A stretch of DNA of 64,000 bases from an uncultured Verrucomicrobiota bacterium (GTDB lineage: Bacteria > Verrucomicrobiota > Kiritimatiellia > SS1-B-03-39 > UBA6053), in assembly GCA_937127435.1 (NCBI GenBank), contig CAKZLZ010000186.1, forward strand, positions 1 to 64,000, read 5' to 3'. Positions 28,871 through 37,190 of this stretch are shown piece by piece. The notes beneath the pieces were generated by a model. That model had not been told where the DNA came from. It was given only the letters and a program-made list of their open reading frames with translations, and ran no database searches. Position 1 is the first letter of the stretch, and each line of letters begins with the position of its first letter. Made by a program: the position numbers and the translations under genes.

Positions 28871-30934
28871 TCACTTCCAAAATTGTTGGATCAACCAAGC
28901 GAGGGCGACGGCCCAGAGGGCGCGCCACAGCCACCATTCACGGTCCCGATACAGTTTGCTGCCTTCGGGAAATTCGGGCTTGGTGGTGAAACTGCGGCAT
29001 TGGGTGGCATTCAGCCGCATCCGGGAATTGATGGCCCAGCCGGCGCCTTCAAGCAGGACGGATAGATCCCGTTTGCTTAAACGCAGCCAGGCGACGATGC
29101 TGCTGGGGATGAGTACCGCCAATACGGCGGCGGCCAATCCTTTGAGCACGCCTACGGGTTGCAGTTCGGCAAAGATCTTGGTGATAAAAGCAAAGGAGGA
29201 ACCCAAGGCGGCAATGGCAATGCCTCCTCCTGCCAACATATTACCGGAAGGGGCGGGCGCCGGGGCTGCGGAAGGTGCGGCGGGGGCGGTTTGAATTTGG
29301 GTCACCGCTTCGCCTCCACTCAGCTCGAGTTTCTTTTCGGCCGACTGGGTGATGGATTCCACTTTTTGGGTGACGGCTTTGCCCAGTCGTTTAAAAGGTT
29401 CCAGCATGGCTTCACCAATACTGATGGGGTTGTCCGCGATATGCACCACGGTGGCGAACCACTGGCTGCCGTCCACATGTTGAAATACTCCGTGTTTGCC
29501 CACTTTCAAATTTCCCTGCTGACCCGAAGTGGCCGGCACCGCGATATCAAATTTTTCTTTGCGCTGGGTGTGGGTCAGCTCCACGATCATAATGAACATG
29601 GTACCCCCCTCAATGCCTTTCAGGTAAGCGGCCCGATCGGGAACTTGCACCGAGAGGTTGAAGCGTCGGCCATCCATAATCAGGGAACCCATTTCAAATC
29701 CGGCACGTCTTTTGGGATTATAGAGATGCGGAAAAGCGATGAAATTGTTGGCAAATTCGAGGAGGAGACCCTGATACAAGGCCAATTTTTCGGCCCGCCG
29801 GATTTCTTTTAAATCGATCGCTGATTCTTTTTGGTGGTCGATAAGTTCCAGCACCTGGTTGCGCAATTCTGTCTGGTTCATTTCCAGAAGACGCTCTTTG
29901 GAGAGGGGGGCGAGTTCTTTACCCGGCTCTTCGGCCTGCCATTTTCCGTAGCCATCCATTTTTCCGCAGATGTCAGACCAAATTTGCGGGTTCATAACTT
30001 CATCGGTTTTATCCAGCAAGGGAATGATCACTTTTTGGCGGAAGTCATGCAGATCCCGGGCCCAGGCGGGATTGAGTTCTTTGTTGAATTTTAAGATTCG
30101 TTCCTGGTTGGGAGCGGCCAGAGGGGAATTGCGTAAGGCTTGGTCTACGGCTTCCGCATTTTCCCAGTTCAAGTCTGCAGGCAGCCCCGGCCAGCTGCGG
30201 TTTTTGGATTCAGGATCCAGATCCACCGCATCGCAGAGTCTGAAATAGTGCTCAATGGCCGGTTTTACATTTTGATACACCGCATAGGCCTCGGCGGTAT
30301 CTGCACCCAGAGGTTGAATGAGGGAGCGCCCAAGGTCGTCCGATTCATCCAAACGGCCCAGCCAATCCAGTCGTGAGGAGGATAAGGCCTGAAAGCGGTC
30401 CAGCACTTCCCGGGTGGCGCCTTTTTTCCCGGAGGGATGATTTGCACCTTCAAGCACGCTTAATACATCGCTGAGGAAAAGTTTTAACGTGTCCGATTTG
30501 GCTGCATCGGGAAGCACCACGCCGTTTTCGCTGACGGGTTTGTCTTCCAGACGTTTTCGCCACTGCCGGATTTCCTGGAGGGTGACTTCCTTCTTTTCGG
30601 GAGAAATTTGTTTCAGCAGATCCAGAAGACTTTTGGCTTCGGGATGGCCGGGATTTAGGTGGTCCTGATTCAAGCTGGTGGAGGCGGCATTGACGCCGGA
30701 TGGATCCTGCAGAAGATCAAACATCCAAAGCACCGCGTCTTCCAGTTCACCGCATTTAACTCTGAGATCGAGATCGCTGTCCAAATATTTCAGAAAATCG
30801 TTGTCCATGCGGAAAGCGTGAATGGGTGCGCTGGTGGCGACCCAGAGGCTTTCGTCCAAAGCAAGCGAGGCTTTGAGATCTTCAGCGTTCCGGAGAACGG
30901 GATGATAGGAAGTGCCGTAACGTTTAAAGTTCAT
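28871..30934 (-). CDS. Unknown large protein with EF-hand-like loop and two C-terminal membrane segments
   Basis: A 687-residue protein from the ATG at 30934; a second in-frame ATG ten codons upstream is possible. Near residues 42-66, FLKYLDSDLDLRVKCGELED looks like a degenerate EF-hand loop with Asp at positions 1, 3 and 5 and Glu at 12. A long, mainly helical, charged region follows to about 530, with a beta-rich segment near 430-500 (FNLSVQVPDR, GTMFIMIVELTHTQ). An Ala/Pro-rich linker (about 560-580) leads to two hydrophobic segments (about 585-630) and a last one at the C-terminus (WALWAVALAWLIQQF). It is isolated, with REP repeats upstream. No function is recognised. Confidence 0.7.
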   Translation of the reverse strand: MNFKRYGTSYHPVLRNAEDLKASLALDESLWVATSAPIHAFRMDNDFLKYLDSDLDLRVKCGELEDAVLWMFDLLQDPSGVNAASTSLNQDHLNPGHPEAKSLLDLLKQISPEKKEVTLQEIRQWRKRLEDKPVSENGVVLPDAAKSDTLKLFLSDVLSVLEGANHPSGKKGATREVLDRFQALSSSRLDWLGRLDESDDLGRSLIQPLGADTAEAYAVYQNVKPAIEHYFRLCDAVDLDPESKNRSWPGLPADLNWENAEAVDQALRNSPLAAPNQERILKFNKELNPAWARDLHDFRQKVIIPLLDKTDEVMNPQIWSDICGKMDGYGKWQAEEPGKELAPLSKERLLEMNQTELRNQVLELIDHQKESAIDLKEIRRAEKLALYQGLLLEFANNFIAFPHLYNPKRRAGFEMGSLIMDGRRFNLSVQVPDRAAYLKGIEGGTMFIMIVELTHTQRKEKFDIAVPATSGQQGNLKVGKHGVFQHVDGSQWFATVVHIADNPISIGEAMLEPFKRLGKAVTQKVESITQSAEKKLELSGGEAVTQIQTAPAAPSAAPAPAPSGNMLAGGGIAIAALGSSFAFITKIFAELQPVGVLKGLAAAVLAVLIPSSIVAWLRLSKRDLSVLLEGAGWAINSRMRLNATQCRSFTTKPEFPEGSKLYRDREWWLWRALWAVALAWLIQQFWK

Positions 30935-31080
30935 GGTATGAAGGTAGAGGTCAGGAGGAGGCATTCAGGAAATCAGGTAGGATCCTTGTTTACAGTGGTT
31001 TAAGGAGATAAGAAGGTCAATCCCTTAGATACAGGATTCTGTATGGCGGAGGGGAAGTTACAAATTTGCGGGATTTATAA

Positions 31081-31345
31081 TGGGCCGGAGTTCAGGGTTT
31101 AAACTACGCTGGAGTTCCGCGTTTAAATTACGCCGGAGTTCCGGGTTTAAATTACGCCGGAGTTCCGCGTTTACGCGGAAGTATAAAGGGGCGTTTACGA
31201 CCCGGTTTCAGAACCCCTGCGCATCGCAACCCCGGCACCCAAGTCCTAAAGGCCTCGGGCTGGCTTCCGCGTAAACGCGGGACTCTGGCGTAATCTAAAC
31301 GCGGGACTCCGGCGTAATTTATCCGGCGTAATTTAAACTTAGGAC
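31081..31345. repeat. RAYT-family hairpin cassette and 24-bp units
   Basis: Three to four 24-bp units (from about 31083) are followed by a hairpin cassette with the same core and orientation as those flanking the transposase, then two partial units. It occupies most of the 413 bp between the unknown protein gene and the end of punA. No gene is seen in 30935-31347. Confidence 0.9.
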
Positions 31346-31347
31346 CC

Positions 31348-32181
31348 TTATGAAAGGGGGGCTTCAATCCAGGCCCGCAATAACGCTTGCATTTTGGGCA
31401 TGGTTTTGGCGGTGGTCTCGGTGACCTCTTCGTGGGAGAGGGGGTGGGGGCTGATGCCGGCCGCGAAATTGGTCATGCAGGAAATGCCGGAGACGCGGAT
31501 CCCGGCGGCATGGGCGAGGATGGCTTCGGGTACAGTGGACATACCTACAGCGTCCGCACCCAGGCTTTTCCATGCCTGCACTTCGGCAGGCGTTTCGTAA
31601 ACCGGTCCGCGGGTGGCAAAGTAGACGCCCTGTTGAAGTTTTACATCCGCTTTTTGGGCGGCGGTACGGATTTTTTCCTGTCCGGCCTCTCCGTAGGTGT
31701 GACTCAAATCCGGGAAGCGGGGCCCCCAGATTTCCTGGTGTGCGCCCACCAGCGGATTGTCTCCCATGGCGTTAAAGTGATCGGTGATGATCATGAGATC
31801 TCCCACGTCAAACCCGGGGTTTACCGCCCCGGCCGAATTGGTGAGTAACAATTCTTTTATGCCGTTTTTTGCACAAAGATAAACGGGGATGGCGATGGGG
31901 GTCCATCCTTCCCCTTCGTAAAAATGGCGGCGGCCTTTAAAAATCCAGACCTTTTCGCCTGCCAGTTCGCAGAGCGCCAGTTCGCCCCGGTGTCCCACCA
32001 CGCCCGGGGATCCCAGTCCGGGAATGTCTGAAAAACAGAGCGTTTTGAGTACCTGAAGTTGATCGGTGACGCCACTCCATCCTGATCCGCAGATGATGGC
32101 TTTTTCGGCCTGTAGGCCTGCAAAAGTCTTTTGAAAATGAAGATGGGCTTGTTCGAGGATTTCAGGCTGGGGTGGAGTCAT
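31348..32181 (-). CDS. punA: Purine nucleoside phosphorylase (family 2, trimeric type)
   Basis: Phosphorolyses purine nucleosides to free base and (deoxy)ribose 1-phosphate. It has 277 residues, normal for the trimeric type. Recognisable segments are CGSGWSGV (phosphate loop), GRRHFYEGEGW, LLLTNSAGAVNPGFDVGDLM, and GADAVGMSTVPEAI at the base/ribose site. The start overlaps the stop of the thymidine phosphorylase gene by 4 bp (ATGA), so purine and pyrimidine nucleoside salvage are translated together. Confidence 0.95.
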   Translation of the reverse strand: MTPPQPEILEQAHLHFQKTFAGLQAEKAIICGSGWSGVTDQLQVLKTLCFSDIPGLGSPGVVGHRGELALCELAGEKVWIFKGRRHFYEGEGWTPIAIPVYLCAKNGIKELLLTNSAGAVNPGFDVGDLMIITDHFNAMGDNPLVGAHQEIWGPRFPDLSHTYGEAGQEKIRTAAQKADVKLQQGVYFATRGPVYETPAEVQAWKSLGADAVGMSTVPEAILAHAAGIRVSGISCMTNFAAGISPHPLSHEEVTETTAKTMPKMQALLRAWIEAPLS

Positions 32182-33494
32182 GAGGGAAGGATCCTTTCTA
32201 ATATTACAGATTCGATTTTCGGGGCATCCGGCCCCAGCGTGATGGCGTTTTTGAGCAGGTCCAATGCTTTTTCTGTTCGTTCCGCATGATTGCTGTGCAG
32301 AAGGTAGAGGGGCTGATCTTTGCTGATTTTTTCGCCGGGTTGCACCAGTGCGGAGATCCCGACGGCCGGATCAATTTTATCTTCAGAGCGGGTGCGGCCT
32401 CCGCCCAGTACCAATACCGCGCGGCCAAAGGCTTCGGCATCCACATCCAACACATAGCCTGCTTCGGAAGCCGGCACTTCCTGAACCGTGGAGGCTTTGG
32501 CGAGAACGGCTTCGGGATCGTCGCAGACGGCAGGATCGCCTGCCTGGGCGACGACCATCTTCCTGAAAATCTCCAGACCCAATCCACTGTGCAGGGCTTC
32601 ATCCACTTGCGCCAGGGCCTGGGCGTGTGAGGTTTCCGGATAGCTGAGGGTAATCATGGTGGCGGTGAGTTCACGGGTAACTTCCCAAAGGTTACCTTCA
32701 ACTTTCCCCTGCAGAAATTCAACCGACTCTTTTACTTCCAGAGCATTGCCGATACAGCGTCCCAGAGGGTGGTCCATGCGGGAGATCAGGGCGGCGACCG
32801 GGGTGTTCATTTGCGCGCCCACCCGGACCATATTTTTGGCCAATTCGCGGGCTTGATCGGGATCTTTCATAAAAGCGCCGCGACCGGCTTTGACGTCGAG
32901 GACCAGAGACCCCAGACCTTCGGACATTTTTTTGCACATGATACTGGCGGTGATCAGCGGAATGGAAGGGACGGTGGCGGTAACATCCCGCAGGCCGTAC
33001 AATTTTTTGTCTGCGGGCGCGAGGCGCTCGGTTTGACCGACAATGCAACAGCCGACTTTTTCCACGACTTTGACCATTTCTGCTTCGGAAAGATCGCAGC
33101 GGTATCCGGGGATGGATTCCAGTTTATCGAGAGTGCCGCCGGTGATGCCCAGTCCACGTCCGGAGATCATGGGAACCGCCACACCACAGGCGGCCGCGAG
33201 GGGACCGAGAATTAACGAAACTTTATCTCCGATTCCCCCGGTACTGTGTTTGTCACACACGGGGAGTTTGAGTGAAGAGGTATCGAGGTTCTGGCCGGTA
33301 GACATCATGGCTTCGGTGAGAAACGCGGTTTCTTCAAAACTCATGCCGTTGAGGTAAATGGCCATGGCCAAAGCGGCCATTTGGTAATCGGGAATGGTTT
33401 CCTGATGATAGCCGTGAATGAACGAAGTGATCTCGTCCCGGGAGAGGGGCTGTTTATCCCGTTTTTTCTCAATAATCCATTGGGGTATAATCAT
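32178..33494 (-). CDS. deoA: Thymidine / pyrimidine-nucleoside phosphorylase
   Basis: Phosphorolyses thymidine or other pyrimidine nucleosides. It is 438 residues long from the ATG at 33494, the usual size. The family signature SGRGLGITGGTLDKLESIPG is present, as is the phosphate-binding KHSTGGIGDKVSL. An upstream in-frame start would add 13 atypical residues. Whether it prefers thymidine (deoA) or is a broad pyrimidine enzyme (pdp) cannot be decided from sequence. It is first in a two-gene operon with punA. Confidence 0.93.
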   Translation of the reverse strand: MIIPQWIIEKKRDKQPLSRDEITSFIHGYHQETIPDYQMAALAMAIYLNGMSFEETAFLTEAMMSTGQNLDTSSLKLPVCDKHSTGGIGDKVSLILGPLAAACGVAVPMISGRGLGITGGTLDKLESIPGYRCDLSEAEMVKVVEKVGCCIVGQTERLAPADKKLYGLRDVTATVPSIPLITASIMCKKMSEGLGSLVLDVKAGRGAFMKDPDQARELAKNMVRVGAQMNTPVAALISRMDHPLGRCIGNALEVKESVEFLQGKVEGNLWEVTRELTATMITLSYPETSHAQALAQVDEALHSGLGLEIFRKMVVAQAGDPAVCDDPEAVLAKASTVQEVPASEAGYVLDVDAEAFGRAVLVLGGGRTRSEDKIDPAVGISALVQPGEKISKDQPLYLLHSNHAERTEKALDLLKNAITLGPDAPKIESVILERILPS

Positions 33495-33589
33495 AGTCAA
33501 AACATTGTGTATGGGGAGGGATGCGTCGAGCAAAAAAGGATGAGGGATGAAGGATGGATAAAGTTAGAGTGGGGGGGCGATGTGTATTT

Positions 33590-33835
33590 CCCGCACCCCG
33601 TCCGGGGCGCAATTGGTTTTGGGTTTGTGATCCTGGGGGCATGGCCCCCAGGTTAAGTGCGATACCCCCGCTGGGGGTGCAGGGGTTTTGCGATGTAAGT
33701 GCCCGTGTGAGGTGCAGGGTTTTGGGAACGATGTGGGTGGTATTTATCCCTCCGGAGGAGGGAAGGCGTTTAGCTCGGGGGCCATGCCCCCGAGAGGGGA
33801 TCGATTACCTTCATGCGCCCCGGATGGGGTGCGGG
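33590..33835. repeat. 246-bp foldback element with 21-bp terminal inverted repeats
   Basis: The ends at 33590-33610 and 33815-33835 are inverted copies with one mismatch, and each is itself a hairpin (GCACCCCGTCCGGGGCGC). Inside are perfect hairpins: CCTGGGGGC/GCCCCCAGG (33632-33652), TCCCTCC/GGAGGGA (near 33747-33763) and CTCGGGGGC/GCCCCCGAG (33774-33794). It lies between the FMN reductase end and the deoA start; no gene is seen in 33495-33900. Confidence 0.88.
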
Positions 33836-33900
33836 CGAAACGGAATTTTGTCCCCGGGTTATGGGGGGGCAGCCGTCCTGCGGTACCTCCGGAAGCCGGA

Positions 33901-34464
33901 TTAAACGGTCAGGTGGATGAGGGCCTGGAGGGTGGCTTTCAGGCGGCGGCCATTGTTGGAATCCGCAAAGTGTTCATCAGCTATGGCATCCGGAGTGGCA
34001 CCGCCGACGGCGGCCATTGCGGGAACGACGGTGACGCCGATGTTTTGCAGTTTGGTTCTGAGCATGGTCAAACTGCGCAGTCCCCCCATGGGACCGGGGG
34101 AGGCGGCGATCAAACCGGCACTTTTGCCTTTAAATGCGGTCAGGGGGGCTTCATCGCGGGATTCCGCACGGGAGGCCCAATCAATGGCATTTAAAAGCAT
34201 GGGCGTGGGGAAGGAGTTGTATTCGGGCGATGCGATGAGGAATGCATCGGCTTCCCGCATGGCTTCTTTCAGGGTGCGCGCCCCGTCCGGCAGGCCGTTT
34301 GCTTCTTCGTAATCGCCGTCGTAGAGGGGGAGATCGAGTGCACGGAGGTCAATGATTTCAACTACGGCCCCCATTTCGCGGGCCATTTCAGAAGCTTTTT
34401 GGAGTAGTTGTGCATTCAGGGAGTGAATGCGCGCCGATCCGGAAAAGGCCAAAATGCTTTTCAT
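33901..34464 (-). CDS. NAD(P)H-dependent FMN reductase family flavoprotein
   Basis: A 187-residue flavodoxin-fold enzyme of the ChrR/YieF/ArsH-related family. GSARIHSLNAQLL is the FMN phosphate loop, and SPEYNSFPTPMLLNAIDW is the family signature next to the isoalloxazine ring. Such enzymes reduce quinones, chromate or azo dyes. The start is 2 bp after the stop of the HTH-receiver gene, so the two are probably one operon, which may point to a redox response. Confidence 0.9.
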   Translation of the reverse strand: MKSILAFSGSARIHSLNAQLLQKASEMAREMGAVVEIIDLRALDLPLYDGDYEEANGLPDGARTLKEAMREADAFLIASPEYNSFPTPMLLNAIDWASRAESRDEAPLTAFKGKSAGLIAASPGPMGGLRSLTMLRTKLQNIGVTVVPAMAAVGGATPDAIADEHFADSNNGRRLKATLQALIHLTV

Positions 34465-34466
34465 GC

Positions 34467-35120
34467 TTAAAATCCCAGATCTGCGAGGAAAGTGGAGGCC
34501 GAACTTCTCAGGTGGTTGGCATCAAAGGGTTTGGTGATAATTAAGTCGGGTTTGACTTCATCAAAGTGACTTTCCGCCTCTGATAACAATTGTCCGGTAC
34601 AGACGATCACCGGTAATGAAGGAAAGGTCTTACGGATTTCGATAAAGGTTTTGTCTCCGCTTTGACCGGGCATGTTCAGGTCGAGAATCACCAGCGCGAT
34701 CAGCGGATTTTTGGTGAGACGGTGCATGGCGTCATATCCATCTTCGGCTTGAATCAGGGGCAGCCCGAGAGAGCTCAGGGTCCGTTGGGTGAGTTCACGC
34801 ATATCCTTGTCATCATCCACAATCAAAATGGCGGGTTCCTGAGCGGTTTCCCGTTTACGGGCCACGGGGGGAGTGTCATGAGCTTGATTTTCTTCGTCTT
34901 TTGACGCGATTTCAACCAGGGCGGGGGGCACAAACATTTGGTTGTCATCCATGAACTGGATGAGGTCACCGGGGCGGATCAGATATTTACCACCGGCAGT
35001 GCGGTAAGAGGGTAACTTTCCATCCCGGATCCAGCAGCAAATGGTATTGCGGCTGACGCCACAGAGGTTTGCGGCTTTCGGAGCGGAAAGAAATACAGGT
35101 TCCGGAATTTGGCTTTTCAT
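34467..35120 (-). CDS. HTH (MerR/excisionase-type) - receiver domain fusion regulator
   Basis: A 217-residue protein with reversed response-regulator layout. The N-terminal DNA-binding domain (about 9-58) has LSAPKAANLCGVSRNTICCWIRDGKLPSYR, typical of HTH_17/BldC-like winged helices. After a linker, a receiver domain (about 97-217) has the acidic cluster D102-D-D104, phospho-acceptor D147 in VILDLNMPG, T175 and K197, so phosphorylation should be possible. No histidine kinase is near. It precedes the FMN reductase by 2 bp. Confidence 0.87.
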   Translation of the reverse strand: MKSQIPEPVFLSAPKAANLCGVSRNTICCWIRDGKLPSYRTAGGKYLIRPGDLIQFMDDNQMFVPPALVEIASKDEENQAHDTPPVARKRETAQEPAILIVDDDKDMRELTQRTLSSLGLPLIQAEDGYDAMHRLTKNPLIALVILDLNMPGQSGDKTFIEIRKTFPSLPVIVCTGQLLSEAESHFDEVKPDLIITKPFDANHLRSSASTFLADLGF

Positions 35121-35173
35121 GGGGGACTCTTGGATAGATTTGAATTATATATAATGCGGAAAGTACAAGAACA

Positions 35174-36424
35174 TCAATCTTTTTCAACCGCTTCTGCCAA
35201 ACTTCCGAAATTCCGCAGGTTGGGAAAAAGTCCGGCCCAGAGGAACACGACCCCGACAGTTGCGACCCCGCCACTGATCACTGAAATAACCGGGCTGAAC
35301 AGTTTTGCCACCACGCCGGACTCAAATCCGCCGAGTTCATTGCTGGAACCGATAAAGATGGAGTTCACGGCCATGACCCGGCCGCGCATATGATCGGGAG
35401 TGATAATATTGACCAGGGTATGGCGGACCACCACGGAAATATTGTCACAGGCTCCGGCGCCGAAAAGCAAAATCCAGCTGAACCAGAAGTTTCGGCTGAG
35501 TCCGAAACCGATGGTCACCAAACCAAATCCGAGTACGCCGAGCAGCATGGCCCGTCCGGCTTTTTTGAAAGGGGGCAGGTGGGCCACGGCCAGGCCCATG
35601 CACAAGGCGCCGGCTGCGGGCGCGGCGTTGAGCCAGCCTAACATTTGTTCGGGGGAGAGGCCGCCCACGGGAGGGAGAATGTCCCGGGCAAAAACCGGCA
35701 TCAGATAAACCGCACCGCCAAATAGAACCGCAAAAAGATCGAGGGAAACGGTGCCGAGAAGAATGCGTTTGTTCCATACAAAATGGATGCCTTCCATTGC
35801 CTCTTTAAACCAGTTGTCGGATTTGGTTCGTTGGGGCGAGGGGAGTTTCATCCTGAAAATCAGTAATATAAAGGAAACGGAAGTTCCGGCGCAAATGAGG
35901 TAGGTGGCTTGCAGATTCCAGGCCAGAATGAATCCGCCCAAAGCGGGTCCAATCAGCGAGGTGGTTTGAAAGACGATGGAGGACCATTTTACGCCGCTTT
36001 CCAGTAAATTGCGGGGGAGCAGTTGCGGCATGATGGATGCACTTGCCGGACCGGTGAGGCGCATAAATGTGGAATCAATAAACAGCAGGGCATATAAAAT
36101 CCAGACTGCGCCTTGGTGAAAAGAGGTCCACGCGAGTCCCAGCGAAGTAAAGGTGGCGCCGGTCAGACAGATCATCATAATGCGCTGGCGGTTAAAGCGG
36201 TCGGCCATCACCCCTGCGGGGAGGGTAAACAGGATCATGGGAATGCCTTTGAACAGCGCGACCAATCCTAAAGAAAAAGGATCGTCGGTGCGGACGTAGA
36301 TTTCCCATCCCAAGGCCATGGCCTGGGCCTGGGTTCCCATGAGAAAGACCAATCTTCCCAGAAGAAGATTTCTGAAATCGCGAATCCGCCAGGCGGCGTA
36401 GTTGTCGGTTTTAGCTTTTGACAT
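35174..36424 (-). CDS. MFS transporter (MFS_3 / EntS-like exporter)
   Basis: A 416-residue major facilitator protein with about 12 hydrophobic segments. The A-motif-like loop GVMADRFNRQRIM lies between the second and third helices, and RLTGPASASIMPQLLPRN and HTLVNIITPDHMRGRVMAVNSIF are typical of the MFS_3 group, which includes siderophore and drug exporters. The ATG at 36424 opens MSKAKTDNYAAWRIRDFR; an earlier in-frame start would add 50 residues that lie wholly in the neighbouring gene. The start overlaps the end of the DedA-like gene by 14 bp. The substrate is unknown. Confidence 0.88.
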   Translation of the reverse strand: MSKAKTDNYAAWRIRDFRNLLLGRLVFLMGTQAQAMALGWEIYVRTDDPFSLGLVALFKGIPMILFTLPAGVMADRFNRQRIMMICLTGATFTSLGLAWTSFHQGAVWILYALLFIDSTFMRLTGPASASIMPQLLPRNLLESGVKWSSIVFQTTSLIGPALGGFILAWNLQATYLICAGTSVSFILLIFRMKLPSPQRTKSDNWFKEAMEGIHFVWNKRILLGTVSLDLFAVLFGGAVYLMPVFARDILPPVGGLSPEQMLGWLNAAPAAGALCMGLAVAHLPPFKKAGRAMLLGVLGFGLVTIGFGLSRNFWFSWILLFGAGACDNISVVVRHTLVNIITPDHMRGRVMAVNSIFIGSSNELGGFESGVVAKLFSPVISVISGGVATVGVVFLWAGLFPNLRNFGSLAEAVEKD

Positions 36425-37052
36425 GGGATTTTTTGTCGAAGAACCGAAAGATAAACCAAAGCAGGGTGGTGAGCAACACCAAACCCCAAAGGGCCAGGCC
36501 CGGATGTTCCAGGGATTGTTGACCGATCCAGGCGAAGGCGATGGCGGGAGGGATGGAGCCCAGTGTGACGGCAATCAAAAAGTTTTTGAAGCGCATCCCG
36601 TAGAGTCCGGCAAGAACGCTGAGCACTTCGGGCAGAATGGGGAGCATGCGGCTGAGGATCACCGCCAACCCGCCCCAACTGTCAAATAAGTTGCGATAGC
36701 GGATTTGCTCTGCGGGGCTGGCCAACTTGTCCGCCCATTTTTCGCCTCCCCATTGGGCCAGACCATATCCGGTGAGCCCGGCGAGGGAGAGTCCCAGCCA
36801 TCCCCAGAAAGCCGCTTCGGCTACGCCCATGACCGCTCCCATGGCACCGATGATGATGGTGGTGGGAATGGGCAGAAAGAGATCGGAGATCAGCAGTCCC
36901 GCCCCGATAGGTCCGGCCCAGCGGGAAGCTTGGGTGAAAAATTCTTTTCCCTTTTCGCCTGAAAACAAAAAATCGAAATGATCTCCAAACAGGGCGAAGG
37001 TGATGAGGATCAGCGCGGTAAGCGCAAAAAAGATAAGCAGGAGTTTTTTCAT
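36411..37052 (-). CDS. TVP38/TMEM64 (DedA/SNARE-associated) family membrane protein
   Basis: A 213-residue membrane protein with about five to six helices. The family signature is in the first half: LFLPIPTTIIIGAMGAVMGVAEAAFWGWLG, then SRMLPILPEVLSVLAGLYGMRF. Such proteins are linked to lipid flipping and membrane homeostasis. The ATG at 37052 is preferred over a GTG ten codons upstream. It overlaps the MFS gene start by 14 bp and follows short palindromic repeats. Confidence 0.88.
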   Translation of the reverse strand: MKKLLLIFFALTALILITFALFGDHFDFLFSGEKGKEFFTQASRWAGPIGAGLLISDLFLPIPTTIIIGAMGAVMGVAEAAFWGWLGLSLAGLTGYGLAQWGGEKWADKLASPAEQIRYRNLFDSWGGLAVILSRMLPILPEVLSVLAGLYGMRFKNFLIAVTLGSIPPAIAFAWIGQQSLEHPGLALWGLVLLTTLLWFIFRFFDKKSHVKS

Positions 37053-37077
37053 TTCAGAAAGGAGGAGGGCAAGTAGC

Positions 37078-37184
37078 TCCACGGTCCCCGTGGAGAATAA
37101 TCATGGCGGGGTTTTCCACGGGGACCGTGGAACTACGTTAAAGAATAAGAAAAGATGTTTACCACGGGGACCGTGGAACTACGT
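37078..37184. repeat. Three 17-bp palindromes between antiporter and DedA-like genes
   Basis: TCCACGGTCCCCGTGGA (37078-37094), TCCACGGGGACCGTGGA (37115-37131) and ACCACGGGGACCGTGGA (37161-37177). The last two share a longer direct repeat that runs on into AACTACGT, spaced 46 bp apart. They are REP-like and differ from the RAYT family. Confidence 0.85.
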
Positions 37185-37190
37185 CAAAGG

